From Tretioscincus oriximinensis (Eukaryota; Chordata; Lepidosauria; Squamata; Gymnophthalmidae), in assembly GCA_022410635.1 (NCBI GenBank), contig JAJVDF010000029.1:55638-119637 (forward strand): a stretch of 64,000 bases of DNA. The letters run 5' to 3'. Within the stretch, counting starts at the first letter, position 1; every line of letters begins with the position of its first letter. The translations under genes were made by a program, and so were the position numbers. Of the stretch, positions 44,416 through 56,735 are shown piece by piece. The notes beneath the pieces were generated by a model. That model was not told the origin of the DNA, did not search any database, and saw nothing but the letters and a program-made list of their open reading frames with translations.

Positions 44416-44576
44416 GGGGGGGTTGAAAACCCGATTTTGGGGTGCCTCCCAATTTTTTCTGAGGANTTTTTTTTCAAAAAAAAGATTTTTTTCATTTTTT
44501 TTCTTCAGAAAAAACCTGGAGGCACCCCAAAAATGGGTTTTCACCACCACCACCAGGGGGTCATCTGGTCAGCCTA
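44416..44576. mobile_element. Fold-back MITE, family M2, left end lost in gap
   Basis: GGTTGAAAACCCGATTTTGG and its counterpart CCAAAAATGGGTTTTCACC fold on each other. It ends GGGTCATCTGGTCAGCCTA as in the 17.7-kb copy. A CACCACCACCAC run is inserted in the right arm only. Confidence 0.75.
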
Positions 44577-44968
44577 CTTATAGTGAAGTCTAATCCTTAA
44601 TGGCATCACACAGGAAGTTGTATCTGAGAACAGGAAAAAGGTGACAACCACATATATACCCAGGGATATTCAAGTACTATAGTTCCAGAAGAATTCTTTA
44701 GGGCCCTGGTTGCCCAAATGCTTTAAAACAATTTTCAACATCGCATTTAACACTACAGCTAATAGTATGAATAATTATATTATTATGATATACGATAGTA
44801 TGAATAATTAAAAGAGTAAGTAGTCTGCTGTTATACTATGCTATACAATGTTATATAACTTACAAGATATAGAAAACTCACTATTTCTTTGTTCCCTTGT
44901 TTCTTGTTTGTTTTCTTCGTTGGTTGATTTATGATGGGTTTAATAAAATTATTTATGTTTATGTGTAC
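44577..44968. other. No recognisable feature
   Basis: A short direct repeat GTATGAATAATTA occurs twice between 44767 and 44810. Otherwise nothing. Confidence 0.4.
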
Positions 44969-45059
44969 AGTTAGAATATTCACAATCCATCTGCAAGCAA
45001 TCTCATTGGCTTAAAACCTGGCTAATGAGATTGCCTGCAATATCAGGAATATTCTAACT
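44969..45059. mobile_element. Short hairpin, MITE-like
   Basis: AGTTAGAATATTC and GCAAGCAATCTCATT at the left pair with AATGAGATTGCCTGC and GAATATTCTAACT at the right, around a 16-bp loop. 91 bp. No convincing target duplication. Confidence 0.55.
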
Positions 45060-47083
45060 AGCTGCAGGAGCAGCTAAGAGGGGTGGATGCATTTTTGCCC
45101 TTTCTGCTCATGTCAACATCTTTTAAGAGATAGCTGTGGGCTACAAGCATGCAGCATCCACGAAGACAACATTTTTAAGACAGCATGTAGCAGCTGCAAA
45201 TGAGTGTGCCTCTCCCTCCATTTCCTTTGACCGTGGCACGGCTGTGCCACTATAATGTGCTCTGCTGCCACCAGCAATGCAGCAGTTTGACTCAGCTAGG
45301 GGCAGAGCAAGATGGGGCAGTGGAGAGGGTGCTTCACCAGCAGAATGCCTTCTTCATCAGCAGAAGTGGAAGAGGGGGCAGAGTGGAGTGGCTGCAGAGA
45401 GGGGTTAGGCTGCCCACTGCATAAATGTGAACAATGGGCAGCTCACTCACTCCCTCTCTCTGTGTGTGTGTATAAATGAGGTTTCTATATTAAGGTTCAA
45501 ATAATAATGTTGATTGATAGACTACAAACCTTTCCTAAAAGTAAAGTAATATAATCTTCAGAACTGTAATGAGGATTAATAAATAAGGATCATCCATAAA
45601 CAGATATACTTTTTTAAAAAAGTCAGAACATTATTTGTTTGTTTTCTAGTTTAGTTCAGTTTTTCAGGAATGAAGATGATTTAAAAGCACACACATGCTT
45701 TTNAGCCTATGACGATGAAAACCTCCATACTACTGGCAAAGATAATAAGATTATGGCCTTGGTTCTCCTGGTGTACAAAATGGGACTGGGCATTTGCAGT
45801 TGATCCTGTCTTCCCCAGCTAAATGTTAATAGCAACTTCAAAGTGGGAACCTTAAAGCTTCAGCACCGAAAGAAGACGATTATCTGATCGATCTGTATTT
45901 CTGATTTTCTCTGGATGGCAGAGAGGGGCATCTGTCAATTAATACAGAAATCTGTGGCAGACTTTTATCACAGTCTGGTTAATAAACTCTTCATGAATAA
46001 CATAATCACTTGAAAATTTTATGATAGTACTGATATGGTAAATGGATACATTTTATTGGACCACTGGCAATGTCAAAGGACCATTAAACTGTTCAAACTA
46101 TCCTTGTGAGACTCACAAAGAGGCAGAAGGTATCTCAGCTATATTTGTAGGCAAGAGATGTATTCTACTATATCCTCTTTTTCAGTAACAGAGGGGCGTT
46201 GAGATCAGGCCACACAACCTAATTGCTTTTGGGCATTTTTGAGCAAAAGAGGAAGACAAAAGCTTTACCTGCAATCAACTTCCAGAAATCCATGTAGAAA
46301 ACACCTGAGACACCTTTGAGGTCAAAATAGAGTGTATGCATGGCAGGATTTGAGGTAGAGCTTCTTTTGATGGGCGTTTTGTTGTGGATGCTAATCCAGA
46401 AGTTGCATTATGGTACAGCATACAATTCATTTTGTGAGAGTTATGTTATAAAAANCTTTAATTTACTGTCTTTGTCTCTGTGCCTTTGCCCAAGATGTCA
46501 ACCCAAAATTCATGCCACAGTTCTGTTTAGAAATTGTTTATTTTAGGACTAAATTATTCTCTGAAAACAAATACAATAAACATAACTATTTTGTGCTTCA
46601 TAAATCAAGTGCCTGCATCATTCATCACAAGTACATTTTTCAGTTTGTCATGTCAAAACCAACGTTTTGGGCACAATTTTTAAAATGTATACACATCTAT
46701 GAATACACAGAAAATTACATAAATAAATGCATACATCATTAAATAAAAACAGTCAAATGCATTCAACTTACTAGGATAATAAAACAATATCTAACATTCT
46801 GGTATATGCCATAATAAACAACTTGTTGACATCAATCTGAGGGATGTAAAAGCTTTTGTAATACATTGCCCTGCACTCAAAAATTGTCCAAGCCTGTATC
46901 TATATGCAGCATTTGAACAAATAAAATATTCCTTTCCAGACTTGAACAGACTTGAATGAAGACAAGGATTCCTCACTCTCAGTGTTATGTTCTGTAGGTA
47001 GCACTGTGGGTGGGTATTTGGCAGGTTATGCCAACTAATGTTGCTTTGAAATACCTGAGTTTAAGCCTCACAAGGGCGCTTAC
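45060..47083. other. No recognisable feature
   Basis: Somewhat GC-richer at 45190-45430 with a 74-codon frame (45200-45424) of no known family; a short (GT)n at 45462-45473. The rest is AT-rich. Confidence 0.45.
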
Positions 47084-47962
47084 CGCGGCAGGTCCGCNGC
47101 GNGTCCAGTTTGCGGCGGTGNCGGAAAAGAAGGGGTCCAAGGCTCCCCTCTTTTTCGCCGCGGCAGCAGCGCTTTAGGGCCGCAGGTCCTCGCGTCTCAC
47201 CCGCCCGCTCATTTCCTGCCTTTCACCCACCCTCCCTTCCCCTTTTCTCTATCGTCATGGACTAGGGTGATGGCGGTTCAGCATCTTGGTTCAAAATGGG
47301 GAGTCAAAAGTAGACCTGAGGCTACCCCATAGTATGAGGGNCCCCTTAAGGGGTTCTGGAGTTGTGGAGCCTGACCTGGGAATAGGCGTGGCTGAACACA
47401 ACTCAAGAGTCATTGGGGAGGGCTAATACACAGGATGGTTCCTTGAGAGCCCATTCAACCCCCTTTGATCCTCATGGTGTGCCGCCTCAGTAGATGCCAG
47501 GGGCTCGGGACAGGCTGACTACCATACGCCGGGGCCACCTGGTGAGTGGCTGGCTATGGTCCCACACCATCGGGGTGTGGGCAGAAAGTACAGGCCCAGG
47601 TCCCGAGCTGGCAGATTGGTTCGGTTAGCCTAGCCAAAAGGGGCAGGCAGCCAGAGGACCACACCAGGTGGGCGTGGCTTATTGTTANGAGGGTCAGGCC
47701 GGATGGCTGACCAGATCCGAACCAAGATGCTGCNCCTGCCACACCCTACTTTGCCATGGCCTTATTTTCTCCACAATTGGGTTCAATTTCTCTGTATGTA
47801 AATTGTTGTTGCATTTATCAATGTACATCTGATTGTAATTTTCGTACAACGTTATTGCACTTTATTTGAATTAGTCTGTAAACGGGTTTTTGCGTATTGT
47901 TACAGTTGCGTTTAGGTTTTCTTAATAAATGGGTAATGATAATTTTGCCTGNGTCCCTTCTT
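47084..47962. mobile_element. GC-rich unidentified insertion with polyadenylation signal
   Basis: Base composition changes abruptly near 47084 (CGCTTACCGCGGCAGGTCCG), with many CpG dinucleotides to about 47240 and GC-rich sequence to about 47760. It then becomes T-rich and reaches AATAAA at 47923. This layout (GC-rich body, AT-rich end with AATAAA) suggests the 3' part of a retroelement, an LTR or a retrocopy, on the plus strand. No protein domain or tRNA-like head was recognised and the boundaries are estimates. It is the only strongly CpG-rich block in the window besides 60.7 kb. Confidence 0.4.
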
Positions 47963-48920
47963 GGTAGCCGTCCGCTGCAAATAGCAATAAAGTAGAAACT
48001 CCATTCACTTTAATGCTATTCCTGGCCAAATTACTATGGCAAACCTCGAGAAGGTTGAAGTTCTCCAACGATTCCTGCCCTTGAATTGAGGTAGGCCAAG
48101 TTTCACATTGACTTTTAGACAATCTGTTTGTTTACCCATGATCCTTGCTAGTACTCCTGAAATCTTAACTGATGTGACATAAATCTTCAGTCTGTTGCTA
48201 CCTTACAGGTCATGATAGTGGCATATTGGTGGGTGTATGTTTATATGTGTGTTAATTCTGGGTTGAGGCTATCTTTATTATGTCATCATTCCACTATCTT
48301 AATACCTGACAGCTATTGGGAGGAAAAGATACAAACTCTCTCTAATCTAGGGCATATGCACTGTCTTTTATAGCAATACTTCAAAATGTAATACTACAAA
48401 GGAATGATTGTTTTTCACATGCATAAAGAAACTCCTTCTCTTCCTCATGAATTTATCTACAATTCCTTGTTTGCAATTGGCTGCTGGTTTCCTTTGTTCT
48501 CAGCAGCTGTTTGCAAAAAGAACCTCACTTTTAAATACACCTGAATTTTTAGAGATTGCTAGGGTTTTCTCCATCCAATCAATGTTTTTCCTTTATCAAT
48601 TTAGCAGAAANAAACCAGCTTTTCCAAATCCTGTCTCATTGAAAAACAGACAAAGATTCATGAAGCAAGGCTGAAGCTCTTGAGAATTCTCACAGTAATG
48701 TCTACTTGGCTTCATCATGGCAAACATGGAACATTGCACTACAGAATTGGCGTAAAAGTACTTGGCGGGAAAAGCTTGATAATGAACCTTTCTAATTCTA
48801 CCACTGCTGTATCCCCACAATTAGGTGAAAACAAATTCCCCATAATCNTGTCATTATAGTATGAATCAAATCTCATCTGAATGCACCCCTAAGCAAAATG
48901 AAACTCCCTCTTTTTAATAA
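47963..48920. other. No recognisable feature
   Basis: Nothing recognised; 47963-48120 may still belong to the preceding insertion. Confidence 0.4.
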
Positions 48921-49212
48921 AGAAGAAAAAGAAGAAGAAGAAGAAGAACTTGGTTCTTATACCCCGCTTTTCTCACCTTTCAAAGGGACTCAAAGCGGCT
49001 TACAAGGATATATTTTGCCCGAAGGCTTCCATTCTATCTTCCCCACCAGGCTATGGTGGTTCCCATGTATCTACTAGCAGTCAGTTGCAATTTCTTGCAA
49101 TTCATGCTAGAGCTACAGGCTAGTGGAAGGTGCTCACCCCTCCCCACGTTCCACACAGGGCTTCGAAACCCGATCTCCCAGACGAGACACGAATTCCTAA
49201 GCGACTGAGCTT
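48921..49212 (-). mobile_element. tRNA-Lys-like SINE with internal deletion (family K)
   Basis: Minus orientation: (GAA)n tail, CTTATACCCCGCTTTTCTCA, GGCTTACAAGGATATATTTT, and head with GGGCTTCGAAACCCGATC and GACACGAATTCCTAAGCGAC. About 20 bp between the AATTC and CTAGAGCTACAGG blocks are missing compared with other copies. Low divergence suggests a younger insertion. Confidence 0.9.
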
Positions 49213-49560
49213 CATATTTAGGATTCAAGATTCTTTTGATCACATCATGGTTTATGTCCAGGCTGCCACAGTTCTTTGCACATTTAAGCAATAATTTGGG
49301 AATAAAACCTTTCAGAAAAATTGTTCAAAGACTAGGCTACAGAACAGCATCATGCGAAAAGTACTTGCTTTCCCATGGCCTGAAGTGCACATCTGAATAT
49401 TTTGCTGGTGTAAATTACAGGAAGTTGAAATGCACATGAGTACAATCACTTTCACTTCCAAATCAATCGTACACATGTGCTAGAGGTCACGTCAATCAGC
49501 AGTGATCATGCTATTGAAGAGGGTAAATGACCTCTGTTCTCTTTGTTTCATTTCCCCATT
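49213..49560. other. No recognisable feature
   Basis: Nothing recognised. Confidence 0.4.
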
Positions 49561-49965
49561 GATGAAAGGAGACAAAAGGAGCTATACAACAGGTGTTTAT
49601 TGACATCCTTTAACATCCTTAATGAACGCAAGAGTGGCTAATGCTAATGGATGTAGTGACCCCAGACAAATGAAAGCATAGCTCTTTATGTGGTCCCATT
49701 CATGAATAAGCAATTAGACATAATGACTATTATGAACATCCGCATAATGAGCATCCAAGGAATCCACAAAATGTCATGATTGCACACAGAGAGAAGGTAT
49801 CAGGCAACTGTTTACCCCTACATAGAGCTCAGCTTGGTTCAACATAATGCCACTAAGATGTGAATTCACCCATTAATCCTTCCAAACTGACATATATGCC
49901 TTCCTGGAAGGTTGTACCAGGCAGCGATCTCCCCACCGAGGCCTGGGGGGGGGGGGGGAGGGAAA
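49561..49965 (-). mobile_element. Possible solo LTR
   Basis: On the minus strand a promoter-like CACATAAAGAGC (near 49690) is followed about 90 bp later by AATAAA (near 49595) and a short terminal segment, the order expected of an LTR. The ends were not defined and no target duplication was found. A G-run of 14 lies at the opposite edge (about 49947-49960). Confidence 0.3.
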
Positions 49966-50299
49966 TATGCAGCAAACAAAGGAATTCCATAACTTTAAGT
50001 CAACCAACTGCTATAAGCCTCTGAAACCATGGCTAGGCTAGGAATAATTTCTTAATATTGTGGATTAAAGATATAAGGATTAGAGGTGACAGCTTCACTA
50101 TCAGCATGTTTTGAGAAAGCCTCTTATGACAAAACTGGGTTTTCCCAGAAAGGAAAATGTACTAGATCCTATTTTTATAGCACAACTATGCAACAGGAGA
50201 AAAATCCTTGCCTGCTAGGCACATCTGGTATGAATGTTCAGGGAATGTATTTTATCTGCTTCTGGCAATAATGAAAGCCGAATGTAGACTACCCATGTG
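49966..50299. other. No recognisable feature
   Basis: Nothing recognised. Confidence 0.4.
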
Positions 50300-50390
50300 C
50301 AATTGGTGGGCCACTCTGTGAGACAAAATGCTGGACTAGATGGGTACTGGCCCAATTCAGCAGGGATCCTCTTATGTACTTTCATTTGAG
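50300..50390 (+). mobile_element. CR1-like 3' end scrap
   Basis: GGGCCACTCTGTGAGACAAA, TGCTGGACTAGATGGG, CAGCAGGGATCCTCTTATG: same terminal block as the CR1-like element ending at 31996. Confidence 0.75.
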
Positions 50391-52254
50391 CCATGTAGGG
50401 GACATGGAACCTGGAGGGACCATTGGATGTTTTCCTCTGGCAGGTGGGGAATGTCTAAAGGGAGAAGGATGCTGGGTGAGTGTGGGATGAAATTCAGGGC
50501 TTCCCCAAGTGATGCAATGCGTCCCTACACCCCTGCACTGACACATATGGCAAATCCCACATAACCATAATTTAAATCCCATCTGCATGGAACCTTGGCA
50601 TGAGCATCNGTTGGTTTTAAGTCTACCAACTGCTGTAAATGTCAGTAAATGTATCTTCCCTAAACAGAAACTTAAAATATTCTTTTCTAAGTAAAGTAAA
50701 GTTGTAAGTAAAATGGTATTTCCACCCAAAATGAAAGAGAAGGACGTCGGGGTAGCGCTGTCAGTGATTTTTCCCCACTGCAAATGATAACCATGACAAA
50801 ATATGGCAAATTATTTTCCCTGTTGAAGCTATTTTTAGTGTTAGTAACAATCTGTGTTGCAAATAATTCAATAATGTCATATGCCTTACCCCTTCACACG
50901 CACATGCATACACACACAAATTCTCAGATGTCTAAATAAATACTATACAAGCTAATGCCTAGGAAGAAATTCATATTTAGTTTTGAAGGCATTCCTCCAC
51001 AAAGTGGAACACATTGTTTTATACAGATTGTAATAATCATTATCCAGATTATTCAGTGGTCTTCTTTTCTTATGTGGATTAGTTAATGTAGTAAAATAAA
51101 AATAAAATCTTCTTATGTTCTCCTGCCATTAGAGCCTGACTTGCAGAGTGAAAAGCCACTCAAGAGAGAATGCATTTACTGATAAAAGTGTTATCATCTG
51201 AAAAACAACTGACACTTTTGTTAATGATTTTTTAACAGTACTGAGAATCTTAAAGTTTAGTTAGCAGCAAAGTGTCTTGGATATTGTCTCGGAGCCTACA
51301 AGCTTTCCAGATTGCCATTAAACTATCTCAAATTTTCATTCATCTATATGATACCCAATCAACAGTTCATACGCACCTATTCTCCCAGTTGTACAAAGAC
51401 TCTGGGCCTTCTCAGTGAGATTCCTCCAAATGTAATTTACATTTCAAGAGCATTCGATATACATCGTGCAGTTCCACATGATGACATTTCTTTTTCTATG
51501 CACTTAGGAAAATTGCTGTTAGGTTTCATCCACTGTAGTGCTATTTCAAACTCCACAAACTGCTGTGATAGATGAGGAGGGAGAATTAACTCTAAGGGAC
51601 TGTATTTTAGCTGGGATCCTGAAATTATTTTAGAAAAAAAAATAAGCCCATGTTTTTACATGCATGCGCATACCTCCCATATACACACATAGAGCATAGT
51701 CAACATGAAGTTGTCGCAAGAACAAGAAATTGAAGATGGAGGGGAGAGCTTTACTTTGATCATTAAGTGATTTTTAGAGACACCCAATGCTCCATATAAT
51801 TCGATATTGAATGTTTTAGACTGTTCCTTATGTCTTGGCCTGGAAGCAAATTTCTCTCGCATCAACAAGACATAAGATAAAGCTTGGTTAAAGCAGTGCT
51901 GTTTATTTCAAATGTCCTCTTCTTCCAAAAGACGTGAGCATTAGTTTCCAATATGTTTGTATTTGTACTTCTTTTTGTTTCATCATTTGATTTCGTATGA
52001 TTCTATAGTCTTATTTGCAGTGACCTGACTTCATCCATTTTAGTACTCATAGAAATGGAGAAGCTTGATCTGTCTTATGCCCTGTTTCCATGATCTCTGG
52101 AAAACACTGTAGTGCCAAAAATAATTCTTAATCAGATTGTTATGCACCAAGCATAGATTGAACCTCAAAGAAGGCCTATGCTGAGTACATGTAGCCAATT
52201 TTACATACTGTGGAAAATGATGAGGCACAGTGGTGCAAACATTATGAAAAGGCC
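50391..52254. other. No recognisable feature
   Basis: AT-rich. Open frames at 50382-50783 (minus) and 51312-51575 show no known domain. Confidence 0.5.
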
Positions 52255-52485
52255 TTTCAACAGAGACGTTGGTCATTTAAGACCCACGTGTCTGCCATGG
52301 AAAGGGGTGAGTGCTCCCTACTGGTCTTAGCTTCAGCCAACCTAGCTGTAAAATGAGCAATCACAAGTAGATGAATAGGTACCAACATCTCAATGTGATG
52401 GAGAAGATAGAATATAAGGCTTTGGGCTAAAAATAGCTTGCAAGCTGTTTTGATTCCCATCAGATGAAAAAAGGTGTGCCAGATG
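52255..52485 (+). mobile_element. tRNA-Lys-like SINE, strongly diverged (family K)
   Basis: GGAAAGGGGTGAGTGC, TAGCTTCAGCCAACCTAGCT, ACAAGTAGATGAATAGGTACC, GGAGAAGATAGAATATAAGG and AAGCTGTTTTGATTCCC follow the family order. Much more diverged than the other copies, with the middle partly lost. Confidence 0.7.
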
Positions 52486-53849
52486 TGGAGTCATACAAGA
52501 TTACAAAAAAAAAAGGAAGGATACAATAATTATGTTATAGAAGTGCAATAATTATATCCTTGCTATAGTATAAAAGAGAAATTGCACAATTAAAGTGTAG
52601 CAATTCAATTTTGTCTGTGCACCCAGAGACAATAATAAAATACAGATTAAACCAGATATACATTTGTTTGCTTGGTGATCTGACAGACATTGAGAATACA
52701 TACACTATAACAAATAAATATTTTCAACACACATTCTGAGGGGGGGGGGCTTGGGGTGAGTCACTTAGTTTTCCTGAGGACTTCGGATTCAGAGAATTCC
52801 TAAATTCAAGTCTTTCAGAATTCTCTTAGGCATGTTCTTGTCTTCTTTCTTTGCTTTTTGGTACTGTTGCTGCAGTTTAAAGTATGAGTATGATATAATA
52901 TAGGTTGTTTTAGTGTTACAAGTGCTTGTTTTGGTTTTAAAAAGTTGAAATGCATGAAAATTGTGAATATATGGATATACAACAAATACTTAAAAGTGGA
53001 TGCTGCCAGTTGTATTTGTTGGAAATATACAAGTTGGAATAACTATAACTTTGATAATCTGATCAGAAAATTCAGCTCCCTTTCCTTTATTGTTTTCTTA
53101 TCCTGCTTTAAACTTGTTCTTTAAGTTTCTTTTGAAACCATGGGAATGAAACAATATGGATGTGGCTAGTATTACATAGCTCTTTGTAAATCTCCTGCTC
53201 ACTATGCACACTGAAGTCTGGGGTTCTGTTTTTGAAAGATAAGAATACTTTTTATAGTAACAAGAAGGTTTCATTATGTGGTCGTATCTATTTCTCACAG
53301 TGGCAAAGAATTACAGAAGTATCTGCAAAGACTTGAAACGATGTCAGAATTTTGGTCACTCCATGATTGACAGACATAAAACTATCAATACATTTCCTGC
53401 ATTTTTGTAATGTCTTCCATCAAATACTTGTTAATCATTTTATAGTGCGAATATATATTGGTACCATAAAGGTATTCAGAGTGCCAGCATATATTCTTGA
53501 GATGTGTTTTCTATTTTTCTAGGCTATGTAATTTTTAGCTCACCTTGTCTCATCTTCCATATTGTGTGATAGTTTTTCAGTAACTTTTTTCTTAATCTCT
53601 TAATAAAAAATAGTGATTTACTTGGTGCTTTAAGAAGTTCCCCAAACCAATGCATTTCTGCCCCATCTGCTTCTTGTTTGTCTTTTTATGCCAAGTCAAG
53701 TGAAGGTAAATATTGGATCCATCATTTATTTACTACAGAAACAGGATCATAATAGCATAAGGAAACTGTAGTCTTCCAGATGTTGCTCAGATAATGTGAG
53801 ATGGACATTGAAAATAAGAACCCAGTAAGAAAGCTTTGAACATCCAAAC
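52486..53849. other. No recognisable feature
   Basis: AT-rich, nothing recognised; a ten-G run at 52740-52749. Confidence 0.5.
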
Positions 53850-53990
53850 AGGAGTGGGCATAGTTCAGTAGTATAATATACTGTCTAAAAAGCAGAAAGA
53901 TGCCCTTTCGATCTCCAGCGAATTGCCAGGAGTAAGCCATGACAAATGACTTCTGGATCTTTGCCAATTAAACTGCCCATGCAGTCAACA
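53850..53990 (+). mobile_element. tRNA-derived SINE (lizard 'GGGCATAGTTCAGT' type), diverged
   Basis: GGGCATAGTTCAGTAGTATA corresponds to an A box and CTTTCGATCTCCAGCG to a B box at the right spacing, followed by a SINE body. A stop-free protein is not expected. Not an intact tRNA gene because the acceptor stem does not close. Confidence 0.6.
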
Positions 53991-54796
53991 AGGAGTAAGC
54001 TTTGACCTTTGCAAGTTGTCAAACCTTTGGCCATTTCTGAACTTCAAATTAGGCCGATTTAAGAAAATGATCCACTGTCACTACTGATATCATGTGACCA
54101 ACAATAATGCATCACTCAACCACATTGTATTGAATGTCACATTTCAATCTCAAGATCAAGTTAGTTTTAAGTATATAAGAACATAAATAAAAGGCTTTGG
54201 TAGTAGAAAGCCAGTAGAAATGTAACTAAACAAACACAAATAGATAGGTTTAATCTCCCTACTGTGGAACTTCCAATTATATTTGTTACCTGTGGTCAGA
54301 AGCTCGTCACAAGACAGACTATTCCTTTGAAGGTATGTATTGAGGAGAACATGCAATATTTAGTGCACTATTTATTGTCTCGTTTTGCTTGGTATGATGC
54401 AGCTGAAATATCATAAGTCAATTATCTGGAATACAAAAGTGATTAGAATCCATTCTGATGTATTCTTCATTGAAAGCTTATTGGCACTGCCATAGAATTT
54501 TTTTTCATTAGCAATGATTACTGCCCTGTGCTACGGTGCACAAACACAAAAACCCACATAAACAATAGACATCCACATGCATTTGATCCTTGTGTCTCAG
54601 GAACGAATACCTGCCACTTACATCTGAACACATTTAAAGTAAAAAATATATTCTCTATTTTCGCATGGAAACAACAATGGAAAAAATACAGGTGTGCATC
54701 CAGACTGCCACATTTTGTAGCACCCTTTCTGTATGTCACATTATAAATGACTTATGTTTGCTTTTCTGGCGGACTATATATACAAATAAATTTGAG
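53991..54796. other. No recognisable feature
   Basis: Nothing recognised. Confidence 0.45.
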
Positions 54797-55235
54797 CAGG
54801 CACGGATAGCACAGTTGCTAAGGAATCCGTCTCTCATCTGGGAGATCAGGTTTCGAAGCCCTGTGTTGGACATGGGGAGGTGTGAGCAGCTTCCACTAAT
54901 CTGTAGCTCTTGCCAACCCAGCTATTCGAAAGCAGGAATTGCAAGAAATTGCAACTGACTGCAGGTAGATACATGGGAACCACCACAGCCTGGTGGGGAA
55001 GATAGAATGTAAGCCTTCAGGCAAAAATACCATTGTAAGCCACTTTGAGTCCCTTTGAAAGGTGAGAAAAACGGGGTATAAGAACCCAATTCTTCTTCTT
55101 CTTCTTCCTTCTTCTTCCTTCTTCTTCCTTCTTCTTCCTTCTTCTTCCTTCTTCTTCCTTCTTCTTCCTTCTTCTTCCTTCTTCCTTCTTCTTCCTTCTT
55201 CTTCCTTCTTCTTCCTTCTTCTTCCTTCTTCTTCA
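54797..55235 (+). mobile_element. tRNA-Lys-like SINE with greatly expanded tail (family K)
   Basis: Head GCACGGATAGCACAGTTGC and GTTTCGAAGCCC, body and 3' block GAGAAAAACGGGGTATAAG, then a 143-bp tail of (TTCTTCTTCC) decamers and shorter variants (55093-55235). The body is about 290 bp. Open frames through the tail (Lys/Glu-rich on minus, Ser/Leu/Phe on plus) are artefacts. Confidence 0.92.
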
Positions 55236-56479
55236 TTGCTTTTCTTCCCATTAAATCATCTGTCCCATTAAACCTTGCTGTCGTTCGTAGCTTGTGGTTG
55301 GCTGTTTTTTCTGCATAAATTCAACAGGATTAAGCAATTAATCGACCTCCTGTAGTCTCCACTCTTACTGAAAGCCAAAGAAAAGACTCTGAGGCAGGGC
55401 TGGAGGTCTCAGCAGCTCTCACATGGAATATCCAGACAATGGTGCCATAGCATAAGATTGGACGTAACACTATGGAAGCTTCATTAAAGAACTAGCAAGA
55501 AAAAGTGTAATAATGAATTTTTCTAGAACGACCATTGATGGTTCACCATAATCATATATAAAGAACCATCCATAATCATGCTATGTGTGTGGTGTAGTTT
55601 ATATCAAAACTTAGCAGAACTTGTGTCTTTGATAGGTAGGTTTTTTCCCTTTTATATACTGTGTTTGTGTCTGTCTAATCTATCTATTTATCATTGCTTT
55701 TTTTCCTTCCTACCTTTCTCTCACTCTCCCCCTCACTTAGGATCCCCAGATGCCTTCCCTCCCTCGCTCCCTCCTTCCACTTGGCCAGTACCATTCCACT
55801 GTTAGCAGCTTGCAAGTCACTGTACCAGTACCTTGTATCTGGGCAATTTCTGAAAGTTCCAGCTGCGCTCTGATCTAGCGTTCCACAGAAATCCATGGCT
55901 GTCGTGTTTCATTAGTCATCCGTGGCTGTCAATCAATTACAGCCCAACCAATCATAGCCAGTTTTAAGCATTGGTCCCATTATACACACACCAGCTCAAT
56001 AAATCAGAATGATTTATCTTGTAAGCATGCTTTCTTCTCATCAAACTTTGTGGAAGTACCTACTAGCATAGACAAAAAAAATCTGAAGTTTCAGGAATCT
56101 GAAAGATGGAGTGGGTTTTACTATTCTACATCTATCCAAAGGAAATCAAAGTGGCTTACTGGCCCAAGGTCACCCAATTATCACATGTAATTGTACTGAT
56201 TATCTGAATAACACAATGTTTAAAATAAAACACCAATAAACAAGAAATGCAATATTAATTCACAGGGAAACAACTAATCATGCTGAAGAGTAACCATATT
56301 GAAGTCAGAACCTTGGTTCATGTTAATGCTGCATAAATTAAGACTGAAACTTACTCATTTTATTGAGAGTCGTTCCCCTTAAACTTGTTCTCCCCATACT
56401 TCGTTCCCCATAAACTAACAGCCTGTATGAACATTTGGGGCAAAATCTTCAACTGTTCTCAATGCCCTGCAAATGGCAT
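55236..56479. other. Mostly no recognisable feature
   Basis: At 56130-56185 a short minus SINE-body scrap (GGCCCAAGGTCACCCAATT) may be present. The rest is unrecognised. Confidence 0.4.
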
Positions 56480-56735
56480 TTCAGGAATACTGCCTGTTTC
56501 TCCATTTCGGAGGCAGCATCAAGACATCCAATGTAGTAGCTGTTTATACCCTTCGCTTCCATGAACTTATCTAATCTTCTCTTAAAGCTATCCAGGCTGC
56601 TCGCTACCACCACCTCTTCTGGAAGTAAATTCCAAAGGCCGATGACCTTCTGGGTGAAAAAATACTTTGTCTATTCTTACTCTTCTGCCCCTCAGCTTCA
56701 TCAGATGTTGGAATGGATTCCATAAACTATTTTAA
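56480..56735 (-). mobile_element. CR1-like LINE, C-terminal fragment
   Basis: The minus strand encodes LKLRGRRVRIDK (frameshift) VFFHPEGH and LEFTSRRGGG, matching the block K-L-x-G-R-R-x-R-x-D-K-x-K-Y-F-F at 34150-34210 and 31640-31670. Several stops follow in the downstream part. Confidence 0.75.

Noticed and set aside
54922..55271. Lys/Glu-rich and Ser/Leu-rich open frames
   Set aside because: By-products of the expanded pyrimidine tail of a SINE.
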